Source: Cunninghamia lanceolata (Eukaryota; Streptophyta; Pinopsida; Cupressales; Cupressaceae). From it: 64,000 bases of DNA. Made by a program: the position numbers and the translations under genes. Within the stretch, counting starts at the first letter, position 1, and each line of letters opens with the position of its first letter. The notes under the pieces are model-generated. The model ran no database searches. It was not told where the DNA came from and saw only the letters and a program-made list of their open reading frames with translations. The stretch is taken from the NCBI GenBank assembly GCA_027924645.1, contig BSBN01001225.1, positions 10,558,001 to 10,622,000 on the forward strand, in the 5' to 3' direction. Below are positions 19,631 to 31,700 of this stretch, piece by piece.

Positions 19631-20986
19631 TGTTGGAATTAGCCCTGACAACTAAGAGGGGGGTGAATCAGTTGTCCCCAAAAATCAACAATTTCTTTCT
19701 TTTAATCTTCTTTCACAATTGGCAAATTCATTAATGATGCAAACATTAAAGCATATACCATCAACACATAAGCAAAAATATAATCAAAACATTTTACACC
19801 AAGATTTTTGACATGGAAACCTGGTTAAGTGAAAAACCACGTTGGTTGTTAGTCCACAAGATTTGTACCTTGTTAAAAGTACTTACAAGAATGAGAAGGT
19901 ACTTGTCTTCAAGCTCACTGCCCAGAGCTCACTACTTAAAAGAAAGGCTCACTACCTACAATAAATTTGTGTTTAACACAGAAAGAACTAACTGATAATT
20001 AGTATCTTTTCATGCTTGGTTTAGTTTCATTTGATGCTCCCAAAACCTCTTCTTCTATCTCCAAATTCTTCTTCACTGACTCTTCATTCTATACTTCTTT
20101 TGCTCCTCTTCTTCTTTGCTCTGCTTTTGATCCTTTTTTGGATTTAATTCATTTTGCACAAGGATAATTTTCAACAACTCTTCAACAAGTATTTGTAAGC
20201 TTCATCAACCTTGGAATGATCAACAAGGTCAGCTAATCTTGACACGGATCATTTCACTATTGGCCAAGAATAAATGAGACTTGAATCTTCCTCTACCAAC
20301 ATGCCACACTTCATAAAATGCTCTTAGAACATCCACAACATGCTAAGATCATCCGATCGGCCAAGACTAGGAAGAACATCAACAACGAAAAGGAAAATCT
20401 TCAAAAATGAACTTAAACTTCAATGCATACCTCCAACACAAAAGCTACATGATCCAAAGATCTCCACAAGCACATTGAATTCAATAGAAACATCTGCACT
20501 CCTCCAACTCATCAGAATCACTTGCATCTTTATCTGGAACATTAAGAACACTATCTGCCATGACTGTTAAACTAGAAGGATTGCCTGCGGACCTCCAAAC
20601 CACAAACCACTTGTATTGATGATACAAATTGACTTCCCAAACATGCCTCTTAGATCCATAGATCATCATTTTACGTTACCAGAGAAATCTAAACTTATTT
20701 CCTGTCACTCTGTCTCTCCTGAGTATTGCAAGAACTGGCTCTACTCAAATGGCCATAACTTCTTCAGATCTTAATGCGAACTTCTCAAATCATAATTGGA
20801 ACTTCTTCAGACAAACCTCTACACATCTGTATGGTCTGCATACATTGATCACCATTAATTTTCTCAATATCCTCAACAATTTGGTCTTCTATATAGATAG
20901 TAAAATAGGATATAGTTGACACAAATGGCAACAAGGATATGTTGACATCAATGACAACACCATTTAGGCACATATTTGCAACATCA
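19631..20986 (-). repeat. Copia C1 5' LTR
   Basis: On plus it begins TGTTGGAATTAGCCC next to the PBS and ends about 20986, giving TGATGTTGC...CCAACA on the element strand, roughly 1356 bp. The right border is where the G1 coding sequence (YFSEKL) stops, so it is well bounded. The 3' LTR of C1 lies left of the window. Confidence 0.8.
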
Positions 20987-23829
20987 ACTTCTCACTGAAA
21001 TATGCTACAGGTCTACCTTCTTGACTTAATACAGCTCCAATTGCATTTCCACTTGCATCACAATCAACTTGAAATACCTTATTGAAATCAAGTAACACCA
21101 AAACAGGTTGCTCTATCACTTTCTTCTTCAACTCAAAACTTTTATCTGCTCCATATGCCCACTTAAAATCTTTTTTGTCACCTCTCATTGTCTCTGTCAT
21201 AGGGTTACAAACTGAACTGAAGTTTTTTATGAACTTTCAGTAGAAACTAGCCAATCCATGAAATGATCTAACTTTTCTAATGCTCTCTGGTGTAGTCCAT
21301 TCAACAATTGCTCACTTTCTTAGGGTCCATCTTCAATCCTTCCGCAGAAATCACAAATCCCAAATATACCAACTCTTCTTTCATGAAACTACACTTCTTG
21401 ATGTTTATCAACAATTTCTCTTCTCTCAGTCTCTGCAAAACTTGTCTAATATGCCACAAATGTTCCTCTTTTGTCTTACTGAAAATAAGAATATCATCCA
21501 AGTATCCAATCACAAACTTGCCGAAGAATTTCTTCAGAACTTCATTCATCAATCTCACAAATGTACTCAGTGCATTTATTAATCCAAAGGGCATCACTAA
21601 CCATTCATACAATCCTTCATTTGTCTTAAAAGCAGTCTTCCACTCATCACATTCTCTAATTCTGATATGATGGTATCCACTCTTCAAGTCTATCTTTGTG
21701 AAATATCTTGCTTCACTCAAACAATCCGTGATATCATCCATCCTAGGTAAAGGAAATCTATACTTAACTGTGATCTTGTTTATTGCTCTAGAGTTAGTAC
21801 ACATTCTCCTTTTTCCATCCTTCTTCAGTGCTAGCACTGCAAGTACTGCACAAGGACTCAAGCTTTCTCTGATCAAACCTTTTCTCAACAACTCTTGTAT
21901 ATGTCTATTCAATTCTTCATACTCTGTTGGTGTCATTCTATGCATTGCATTGTTAGGTAAACTTGCTCCTGGTATAAGATCCATGTGATGACTGATACTC
22001 CTTATAGGTGGTAATCCTTCAGGTACATTATCTGATATGATGTCTTCATACTTTGTCAGCAACTCCTTTATCTCCTCAAGTTGTGATTCTTCAGTCTCCT
22101 TCTTCAATGCTTCAGGCTTCTTAGGAATCAAGGCATAACACATATTCTCATGTCGCAAACCATCCAGATATTTTCTTCCATCTACCGAATAGATTCTAGC
22201 ATTCCCACATACTTCACTATTAGGATCATCTTCTAAAGGAACCTAAGTAATTCTCTTTCCATTTTCTATTATGGTATATGTATTCTTTCTCCCATCATGT
22301 ATAGCTTTTCTATCATACTGCCAAGGTCTACCCAACAAGATATGACAAACATCCATAGGCATAATATCACACAAGACTTCATCATGATAAGATCCAATAT
22401 GAAATTTCACCAAACATTGTTCACTCACTAGTACCTTATGATCATCCTAAATCCATGCTATCTGATAGGGCTTAGGGTGCTTCAATCTTTCCAACTTTAG
22501 CTTAGTCACCATCTCCTCTAAAACTAAGTTATTTGAACTGCCACTATCAATTATAACTTTACAACACTTACCTCCATATTTGCATCTAGTTCTGAATAGG
22601 CTCTTCCTTTGCAGTGGTTCCTCATTTGTCTCTACTTGAAATAGTGCTCTCCTCATCACAAGTGATTCTCCTTTCTTAGGTTTTCCAACTGAACTGGGTG
22701 ATTCAACAAGTTCTTCTTCAACATAGGCTGCTCTTCCACTATTTTATGTCCTCTTACTTGTACTACCTTGATTATACTCAAATGTTCTATGTCCTTCACC
22801 TCCACACTTGAAACAAGTATCTTTGAATGTTCTCTTATCAAATCCTCTTCCTTCTCTTCTATATCCTTCATTCTGGTATGCACTAGGGTTTCCTCTCTTG
22901 TAAATATTTATGTCATCTCTCTAGTAAGCATTGTTATCTCTGTCATCTTTCTTAAATGGGTTGTCAAATTTGTTCTACTCCAGATATGATCTGCCTCCTC
23001 TAGAAAATGTCCTTCCTCTCTAAAATTTACCTCCTTTACCTCTCTATCTCTAATCATGTCTCTTATTCATCTTCTCTTCAATTTTCAGAGCGAACTGATA
23101 TGCTTCTTCCAAAGATGTCATCCTTACTAGGCTTATCTCTTCTCGAATATTCAATCTCAATCAATTGATGTATCTAGACACTTTCTCCTTTCTTGCTTCA
23201 CTATGTCTTATTCTTATGATCATCTTGTGAAATTCTTCAGTGTACTCCACAAATTTCTCCTTTTATCTCAGGTTTTGCAATCTCTTCAACAACTCCAACT
23301 CATAGTCAACAAGTAGAAACTGATTCTTCAATTTTGTCACCATCCAGTCCCACTTTGTAATCTTTTCTTTCTCTCTTATATTTCTTTCCAACTGAACTTC
23401 TTTCCACCATATAGCAGCATGTCCTTTCAACTTTGTCTTTGCAAATTTCACCTTCTCTAGATCTTCAATTTCCTCATATTCAAAGTATTCTTCCATGTCA
23501 TTTATCCAGTCAATCAATTCTTTAGGATTTAAATTACTAGTATAGTTCGGCACATCCACTCTAGGTCTCTTTCCAATCTTTGAAATAGCTCATAGCATCT
23601 TTAATTGATCTAATTTTTCTTCTTCATCATCTCCTAGGGTTTTGCCAGTTTGTTCAACAGATTGAAATTCCTCTTCATCATCGCTTTCAACATTAGCTCT
23701 AGGTGTCAATCCTCTTCACCTATCTTCTTCAACAGAATCCAAATGAATTCACATTGTTTCCATCATCTCCATTATCTCATCCATTCTACCATCCATTGTT
23801 CCAACAATAGCAACTCTTCGCAGTGGCAT
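20987..23829 (-). pseudogene. Chromovirus G1 gag-pol remnant
   Basis: Read leftward from ATG at 23829 (MPLRRVAIVGTM). Gag is at 23263-23559 with WWKEVQLERN; a degenerate CCHC region is near 22790; protease at 22447-22659 has IIDSGSSNNLV; LLGRPWQYDRKAIHDGRKN is at 22243-22428; RT at 21301-22158 has [17 protein letters not shown] and YLDD; RNase H starts at 20990-21200 with CDASGNAIGAVLSQEG. Several stops and frame changes separate these blocks. The frame ends abruptly after YFSEKL, where C1 was inserted; RNase H end, integrase and 3' LTR are left of the window. Same family as G3. Confidence 0.9.
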
Positions 23830-24017
23830 TCTTCCTAGGATCAAGTACAAACTACCTCAAGTTTGGCAATTGGGCTACAAGGTGACAACTACCTCTCAAT
23901 CGGCGATCAGTTGTGACACAAGTAACCTACTTCAATTCAACAATTTGTCCACAACAAGATCTTACGAAATTCCTTTGCCAACTTCACTCAATTCACTTGC
24001 AAAGATTCAAAACTTTT

Positions 24018-24029
24018 GCTCTGATACCA
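24018..24029 (-). promoter_or_regulatory. G1 primer binding site
   Basis: The minus strand reads TGGTATCAGAGC five bases inside the LTR, the standard initiator tRNA-Met primer site of plant LTR retrotransposons. Confidence 0.88.
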
Positions 24030-24034
24030 CTTGG

Positions 24035-24887
24035 TGTAGTCATGGTAGGAGGGTTCATAGAATGAACTATCTAGACCGTGCAGCAAGAGTAAACACAATG
24101 GAAACAACTCAAAGAAATAGAACAAACACATATTTAGTCATTCAATTTATCCAAGAATTCAAATACAGATTGGCTGGCAACATGTGTGCTTACAATTAGG
24201 GCTCATAGGCCTGATTACATACATGCACAAGATAAAGCTTTGAAGCTCCTTCGCAAAGAATCAAGACTATCAATCTTCTAAATCATGAGAACTATGCTAG
24301 CTGCTTTCCTAAGGATCTACTACATCAATATATATCATCTCTAGACCAATAGATTCCTCCGCATCGGCTAAGGAAGGTCACAAACTCCAATGAAGCATTG
24401 TAACGTGTACACATAGATAGGTCAGACCTAATTGCTTAGAACTCCTCTGGAAAATGAATGAAATGAAGTGCAGATCTTTGAAGAAGGTCAGGCATGAACT
24501 AAAGATCATTGAATGATGTGTCATTAGGCTTAAAAGATTGGGAAATGCTTCCACAAGTTTCTCCTTCAGCTAGTTGTCAGTGATTATCAGGATACTCTAC
24601 TCTAAGAAATAGTCAACTTCTGATAATGATATATTTCAGGTAATTGATCCAAATGCTCTAAATTTTGGATATGTTGTAGATGAATGAATGTAGATGCTAA
24701 ATCTAGATCCACAAGGTGTGAAATGAAACTATGGTAGAATACCAGACCAAAGAGTAGAAACTACTTCTGGATGAACTGCTTGAACTAAACTGGAAAAATA
24801 AAAGAAACAAACTAAACTGCAAACAAACTGAAATGCAAATGTTTTTGGTTGATGCAAGATTTCTCTTGAACCAGGGATGCTCCTACA
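24035..24887 (-). repeat. G1 5' LTR
   Basis: 853 bp from TGTAGTCATGG to GCTCCTACA on plus. It is homologous to the G3 LTR (43313-44151). The candidate target duplicate to its right is TCAGT; its partner would lie left of the window. Confidence 0.88.
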
Positions 24888-25008
24888 TCAGTTTTATAGG
24901 TGTATGAGGTGATGTTATAGCATATGTGGAAGCTACATCTTCCTTTTATTGAGGATGACGAATGACTGTCACCCCAATAGCTTGGTTTCCTTTCTCGATT
25001 TTACTTTT

Positions 25009-26725
25009 CTACCTCTCCCCTTTTGATAGTCTCTTTTCCTTGAGGAAATCATCATATTCCTCATCTAATAATTCTTGTCTTTTCCTTTTGTTGTCAACAG
25101 TGAGTACCACTCCCTTCTTCTTCAGATTGGTGATCTCTGCATCCACCCATTCTTTGGTCAATTGTATGACCTTTTGCATTATCTGATCCAAGGAAGTCAC
25201 CTCTAGTTGACTCCAATATGGGGATGATATTGTCTCATTATATACTTTATTGTCCTCATATTCTTGGGACATGATCATGCCATCATCTTCATGTAGTTGT
25301 GAATGCACTAGTATGCAATCTAATGTGTGTATCTGTCTTAGAGTAAGCCTTTGGTAGCCTCTCCTTCTTACTTCTACCTCGTCATCATAGTTTGCCCAAT
25401 AATCTTCAATGTACCTCTGATGTATTGGTTTCTTATGCAATGTTTGCATCCTATCATAGGGGTCATATGGCCTAGATAGTGAGAAGGGATGCAGGGACAT
25501 CAACTTTAGTCCTCCAATTACATCTTTTACACTCTCCTTATCAAGACACATATACCATCCAATTATGATTGGAAATAGAATATTAGGTATCTTTCCTTTC
25601 TCAATATAAGCTTCCACTGAAGGCAATATTTTCTTAGCTAGCTCCATCAGGATGACCTTGTCATTGGGATATCTTGGCAACATGAGAGGTTGCCCAGTGA
25701 AACCTTCCACTCTTATGTATGAAAAGGTGGGGAACTAGATGAACCAAGCCCCATGTCTGTATATTACAACTTGAGCCTCTACACTCAATCTCTTTGCTCT
25801 ATCTTCCTCCATAGTCCTAACAAGGTGCATGGAGAATGAATCATTCACTCTTTGGTAATGTTGGAGAGACTCTCTTTGTTCCAGTTGTGGGTAATGGTCC
25901 CAAATGTTTACATCTCCAGGATTGCTTCTGACCTTGCCCACTGTTTGTAATCCATTAAAGGTGCCTCTAAATGCATAGGAATATACCACATAGGAGGTCA
26001 TATTGAACATATTATTTCTTTCTCCTAACTTCCTCATCCCCTCATCCAGGTTGCTGCTTATGATCTTAGCCCATTGGGGTTTCTCATTAGTACCTTCTAC
26101 CATCCTTATGATGCCATACATCCAATTATCAAAAGGCTTAGCATTCAGTTTTCTTGTCATCCTGCTGAGCATCACCATCATATATTGATACTTTGGAGAA
26201 AAATCAAACTTGTAGAGATACACGGGCAACTTGGCAGGCTTTATATGTGCTGCCACTGGCTCTCCATTGGTACATGATCCTTATGGCTTCTTTCTCTTTT
26301 CTATTATACCCCTCCAATTTACCCAAGTTTAGTCGAACCATAGGAGGTCCTCTAGGTAGATTGAAGGCTGCAGTGATACCTTCAATTGAAAAGTCTGCAT
26401 AAACCCTACCATGTTTGTCTACCTTTCTAGTATTCACATTATAATTTTAGGCACACTCTACTACCAATTTAGTGGCCTCCATTGCATAATGAAATCCCCC
26501 TACATGCCACATTCCTAAACTGTATATGTTAATGAGCAAGGGATTCCCACCTCCTTTCTCTAATTTCGCCATCCATGCATCAAGATCTATGTTTCCTGGA
26601 TGTGTATCATTTATTTGTTTGTATTTGAAAGATATCCCCTCATGCACATAGGTTTTAAGAATTATGTGTCTGACTTCTTCTTTCGGACTCCCATTGGATC
26701 TTGCAATGAAACATGTATATATCTT
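25009..26725 (-). pseudogene. Decayed unrecognised ORF
   Basis: A long minus-strand reading of about 560 residues, broken by a TAA at 26447-26449, a one-base shift near 26260 and a TAG at 25735-25737. Visible segments: DLDAWMAKLEKGGGNPLL and MWHVGGFHYAME (N-terminal), YADFSIEGITAAFNLPRGPP, YQYMMVMLSRMTRKLNAKPF, TSYVVYSYAFRG, IIGWYMCLDKESVKDVIGG, RYIEDYWANYDDE, and a basic C terminus ending LKEKRLSKGER. I see no retrotransposon enzyme motif, signal peptide or clear membrane segment. FSxExIxxxFxLP followed by a YxxxMM stretch is loosely like plant transposon-associated ORFs, but this is weak. It lies in DNA that may be the interior of T2, in the same orientation as the T2 PMD gene. Confidence 0.6.
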
Positions 26726-27093
26726 ACACTAATGTGTCATGTGTAGTGGTGGATTCAATGATCACATGAATTTTATGGCATTAATTCTTTTATTCTAGTA
26801 TATTTCATGCATCATCATATCAATTTACTCTGGTAAAACCATTTTTACCTGTTCATTTACCATAAATGACAAAAGGGGGTTTTATTGTTATGTACCTGAT
26901 ATTCATTATCTTTTTACTATGTAAGTGATGTCTGGATGAACATGTTCACCTTGCAATTACCATTCTCCATTCACCATTTGAATGTGTATCCTATTCCGTT
27001 GAGCTCATAAGTTGCAATAATGTTGCCTAAATCTCGTAGGGGCTCTGTAATTCTTCGCTTAAATGTTTGGTAAATTCAAAATGAGCTCAAATC
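26726..27093. other. Short gene-free stretch left of G2
   Basis: AT-rich DNA with no ORF or repeat that I recognise. It is continuous with 34654 onward once G2 is removed. TSD AAATC of G2 is at 27089-27093. Confidence 0.6.
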
Positions 27094-28538
27094 TGATGCA
27101 GAGTGCCAGCAGAAGCGAATGAAGATTTGACTATATCTTCACTATCGGCAAGAGATCTCCCAAGTTCTCACCGATATCCCCATAGCGGTTAGTTGCCTAT
27201 CGGCAACACCTCATACATCGGCCGGTCCACCAGAAGTCTCCCCGAAGCTTCCCTCACGCCGATGAAAAGTTTGACATTGGTTGCCTTTGGCAACACCCAG
27301 ACTATTGGGCGACGAGAAATATCTCAGGCTGATAGACTCCGTTACTCCGATGACCAATCTTCGTCGGCCAGACTTCCTCCTTCGGTGAAGCTTCTTTCAC
27401 CTACACCTTGTCTCTCACCGATATCGTCAGGCACATCGGCCAGATCCTCCGCTTCGGTGAGACTTCGGTTCGCGGCCCCGATGGTTCATCTCATTCCGAT
27501 GATTTTCTACCGGTGGGACTCTAACAGTCGCCGTGACTTCTTCGGCTTCCCCCGACAAGGTTCCTCACGCTGATACTCTTTATCGACGATACTTCGAGGA
27601 TGTCTCACCGATCAGTGAAACTTTATACCGTCGGCTAGGTGTATTTTCCTTAGCCCAATATCGTTTCTCTCACCGATGCGAATAACAATGGTATGTGTCT
27701 CCGACACTATACCAATCTTCGACAAGACGGAGAGCCTTTCACGCCGATGGATCTCCAACTGTTCTGAGGCGCCGAACTAGAATTCCTTTCGACCGAACAA
27801 TGGAATTTGGCCGTTTCATATATCAAACCCTCGATCACTTGTAGCAATCTGATCCCACATCAAAACTATCCAATTTCACTCCAATTTCCCGACTAGCCAC
27901 ATGACGATGTCTAGTCGAATCTGACTGAGTTCTCTGGCTTCCTGGGCAAGAAGTTAACAACAACAAACATGAAAAGTCTTTCCCCCATCACACTGATACT
28001 ACACAGGGCTTTAGTGGACAGAGGAAAGGGCCTCCATGTATGAATCAAAACCCTACTCCTAGGTTACGAACCAGCCACTGTGGAACCGTGGGTTTTACAC
28101 CGTCTGCACACTATAGAGTCACTATGGATTGACAGATAGCATCCGGTTAGGGTTCCATTTACAAAATCAGGATAAAGATATCAAATCACTAAGAACAACC
28201 AAGAAAATCAACACAGATCATACCCAGAACTCTCTTTATTCAGTTATCAAAAAGAACTTGTTGTAATACACACTTCTCTCTCTTGCCCCGTGTGACATAC
28301 AACCTACCTCTAAAGAAGATGTAGAGACAGCAGTTATCCCCTCCAACCGTGCAAACTGATTTTCAAATTAGTTAGCCGTTGGTGTACCCTTCATACAGGC
28401 AAAACTACATGTGTGCCTTGCACAATTACATTCATGGGACCAAATTGACCCTTATTACAAAATGAAATGGCTTAAGAGCCTTGTGAGACAACAAAAGAAA
28501 AGATGACCCTACACTACAGAGAATGTGCTCCTGCACCA
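27094..28538 (-). repeat. G2 3' LTR (left)
   Basis: 1445 bp, TGATGCAGAGTGCC to GCTCCTGCACCA on plus. 27150-27740 is dense in CCGAT/ATCGG words in both orientations. Small open frames in it are accidental. Confidence 0.93.
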
Positions 28539-28559
28539 TACTCCCCTACAGGAAAAAAC

Positions 28560-28766
28560 TCAAGTCCCTTGAGTTGCTAACTGCTGAAGTGTCTTCCCAT
28601 GCTTTAGAATATCTACTTCACTCATCCAGGTTGCCTCTGAATCAGGAAGATCTTGCCACTTGACCAAGTAGTCTTTTTATACACCCTTTCTTGTCTTCTT
28701 GACAATTTTGGAATCCAAAATGCATTCCAACTGTAAAGGCTTACTTGGAGGTAAATCTCTGATCTA
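28560..28766 (-). pseudogene. G2 chromodomain, cut off by stops
   Basis: After TAG at 28764-28766 the same frame continues: LECILDSKIVKKTRKGV, a TAA at 28677-28679, then KDYLVKWQDLPDSEATWM and EVDILKHG, ending in TGA at 28560-28562. DYLVKW and the spaced W are the chromodomain signature, which in chromoviruses targets integration to marked heterochromatin. In this copy it should not be translated. Confidence 0.85.
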
Positions 28767-31700
28767 GTCTTCATCTTCAATCATAGCATCTGAGCCATCT
28801 TCAGCATGTAATGGAGGTCTAAAAGGGAACAGGTCTGCAACATTGAAAATGGGAGAGATACCAAGGCCAGATGGTAATTCTATCTCATATGCATTTGGAA
28901 CAAATTTATGCACTACCTTACAAGGTCCTATCTTCTTCATCAACAATTTGGTTGGTTGCCCCTTAGGTAATCTTTCCTTTCTGAGGTAGGCCATCACCAA
29001 ATCTCCTACCTTGAACTGTACCTCCCTTCGCTTCAGATCTGCCCTATCCTTGTACTTGGAGACAGTTTTCTCCAACTGAAGCTTGACCTGATCATGTACT
29101 GTTTTCATGGTAGCAGCAAAGTCTTCTCCTAGAGCACTCCTTTTATCCCATCCTTGGAGGTCTTTGAGTTCAAGTGGTCCTCTTGGGTGGAAACCATAAA
29201 CTATTTCAAAGGGGCTTTTCCCAGTACTTCTGTTTCTTGAATCATTATAAGCATATTCAGCTTGACTGATCACTAAATCCCATGCCAATCCATGCTGTTT
29301 GGTAAGGCATCTCAAAAGGTTTCCCAAGGACCTATTAACAACCTCAGTCTGACCATCAGTCTGGGGATGGTAGGCTGATGAGAAAGACAATTGTGTGCCC
29401 AATTTTCTCCATAGGGTCCTCCAAAAATGACCAACAAATTTGGAGTCTCTATCAGTAACAATTGATAGGGGTAAACCATGAATTCTGACCACCTCTCTGA
29501 AAAAGAGACCAGCAATATGAGATGCATCATTTGTGCATTTGCATGGCACAAAATGAGCCATCTTACTGAATCTATCCACAATGACAAAAACACTGTCTAC
29601 ACCCCTTACTGTCCTAGGAAGACCAAGTACAAAGTCCATACTAATGCTTTCCCAAGGTCTAGTGGGAATGGGCAGTGGTTGGTACAAACCAGCATTAGAA
29701 GACATACCCTTGGCCTTTTGACATATGGTACAGCTTGCAACATATCTCCTTACATTTGTCTGTACCTTGGGCCAATAGTAGAACCTAGTGACTTGTTCCA
29801 AAGTCTTGTCTAACCCAAAATGTCCTCCTAAGGCTCCATTGTGCTTCTCCTTGATGATATTGTCCCTCATTGAACATTTAGGAACACACAACAAACTACC
29901 TTTAAATAGGAGCCCTTCTTGCAGCACAAAATCAGAATACTCACCATGAAAAGTGTTAGCCAAACTTGCACACACTTCATAGGCAGCCTTGAAATCTGCA
30001 TCATCCTTGTACAACTCCTTCAGACATTCTAGACCCATATGTTCCATTTGTACTTCCTGTATGACCAGTATCCTTCTACTCAAAGCATCTGCCACTTTGT
30101 TGGCAACACCTTTCTTATGCTTAATAGTGAAGGTACAGGCCTGCAATTGTTCCATCCACTTGACGTGCCTATGATTCAACTTTTCTTGACTATTTAGGAA
30201 GCTAAGAGCATGGTTGTCAGTAAAAACAATGAACTCTTTTGGCAGTAAATAATGTCTCCATTTTTTCAGAGCTTGCACCATTGCATACAACTCTAGGTCA
30301 TAGGTAGAATACCTCTGTTTGGCCTCATTCAACTTCTCTGAAAAGAATGCTACTGGATGTCCTTCCTGACTAAGAACAACACCTATAGCCTGTTGGCTTG
30401 CATCACATTCCACAACAAAAACTTTGTCAAAATCAGGGAGTACCAACGTAGGTAACTCAGCCACTTTCTGTTTCAACAGTTCAAAACTATCATCTGCTTG
30501 TTTTGTCCATTGAAATTTACACTTCACTCCTCCCTTGATGGTATTGAGAATAGGAGCACTTATGTGACTGAACCCTTTAATGAACTTCCTGTAAAAAGTT
30601 GCCAAACCATGAAAACTTCTTACATCTCCTACTGTCTTAGGAGTAGGCCAATTGAGAATAGCCTCAACTTTTGTAGGATCCATTTTCAAACAGCCATTGG
30701 AAATCACAAATCCAAGATACACTAGTTCAGTTTTCATAAAATCACATGTATCCAAGTTGATCATCAACTTACTCTCATGCAGTTTCTTTAACACCTGTCC
30801 AAGATGCTTCACATGCTCTTCTTTGGTCCTGCTGAAAATCAATATGTCATCAAGATAAACAATAACAAATTTGCCAATAAATTCTACAAGTACCTCATTC
30901 ATCAACCGCATGAATGTGCTTGGAGCATTACTGAGTCCAAATGGCATGACAAGCCACTCATAGAGACCTTCATTTGTTTTGAAGGCAGTCTTCCATTCAT
31001 CTCCCTGCCTTATTCTGATCTGGTGATAACCAGATTTCAAATCAATCTTGGAATAGTAACATGAACCACCAAGATAGTCCAACAGATCCTCAATTCTTGG
31101 CATAGGAAATCTATACCTTATGGTGATCTTATTGATAGCCCTTGAATCTGTGCATAGTCTCCATTTGCCATCTTTCTTAGGAGCAAGTACACTAGGGACT
31201 GCACATGGACTAAGACTTTTCCTAATCAAACCTTTCTCCAAAAGTTCTTGAATCTGTCTACCTACTTCTTCATTCTGCTGTGGTGTCAACTTATAGGCAG
31301 CTTTATTGGGTAATGTGGCTCCAGGAATCAAGTTAATCTGATGACTTATGTCCCTCATAGGTGGTAAGGAGTTAGGAGTATCCTCTACCACAAGATCTTG
31401 GTACTTATCCAGTAATTGTTGCACTTCCAATGGAATCTCCTTCTGCTGTTTGCTTTGTTGATTGGATACAGGCTTCATCATCAGTGCATACCCTTGGGTA
31501 TCCTCCTCCTTCATGAGCTGTAGGAACTCTTTGCCACTCACTAACATGACACTGTTGTCATTGCTCTTCTCTCCAACCTGCTCTGGTAAGGGATCCATCT
31601 GAAACTTCTTACCATTCTTGGTGATCATATATGTATTCTTTTCACCGTCATGCTGTGCCTTCACATCATACTGCCAAGGTCGTCCAAGAAGAAGGTGACA

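Noticed and set aside
27193..27573. 126-codon plus-strand ORF in the G2 left LTR, with a similar one at 33303-33728
   Set aside because: It lies wholly inside the LTR on the strand opposite to the element; the two copies differ in codons without any coding pattern. The openness comes from GC-rich CCGAT words.
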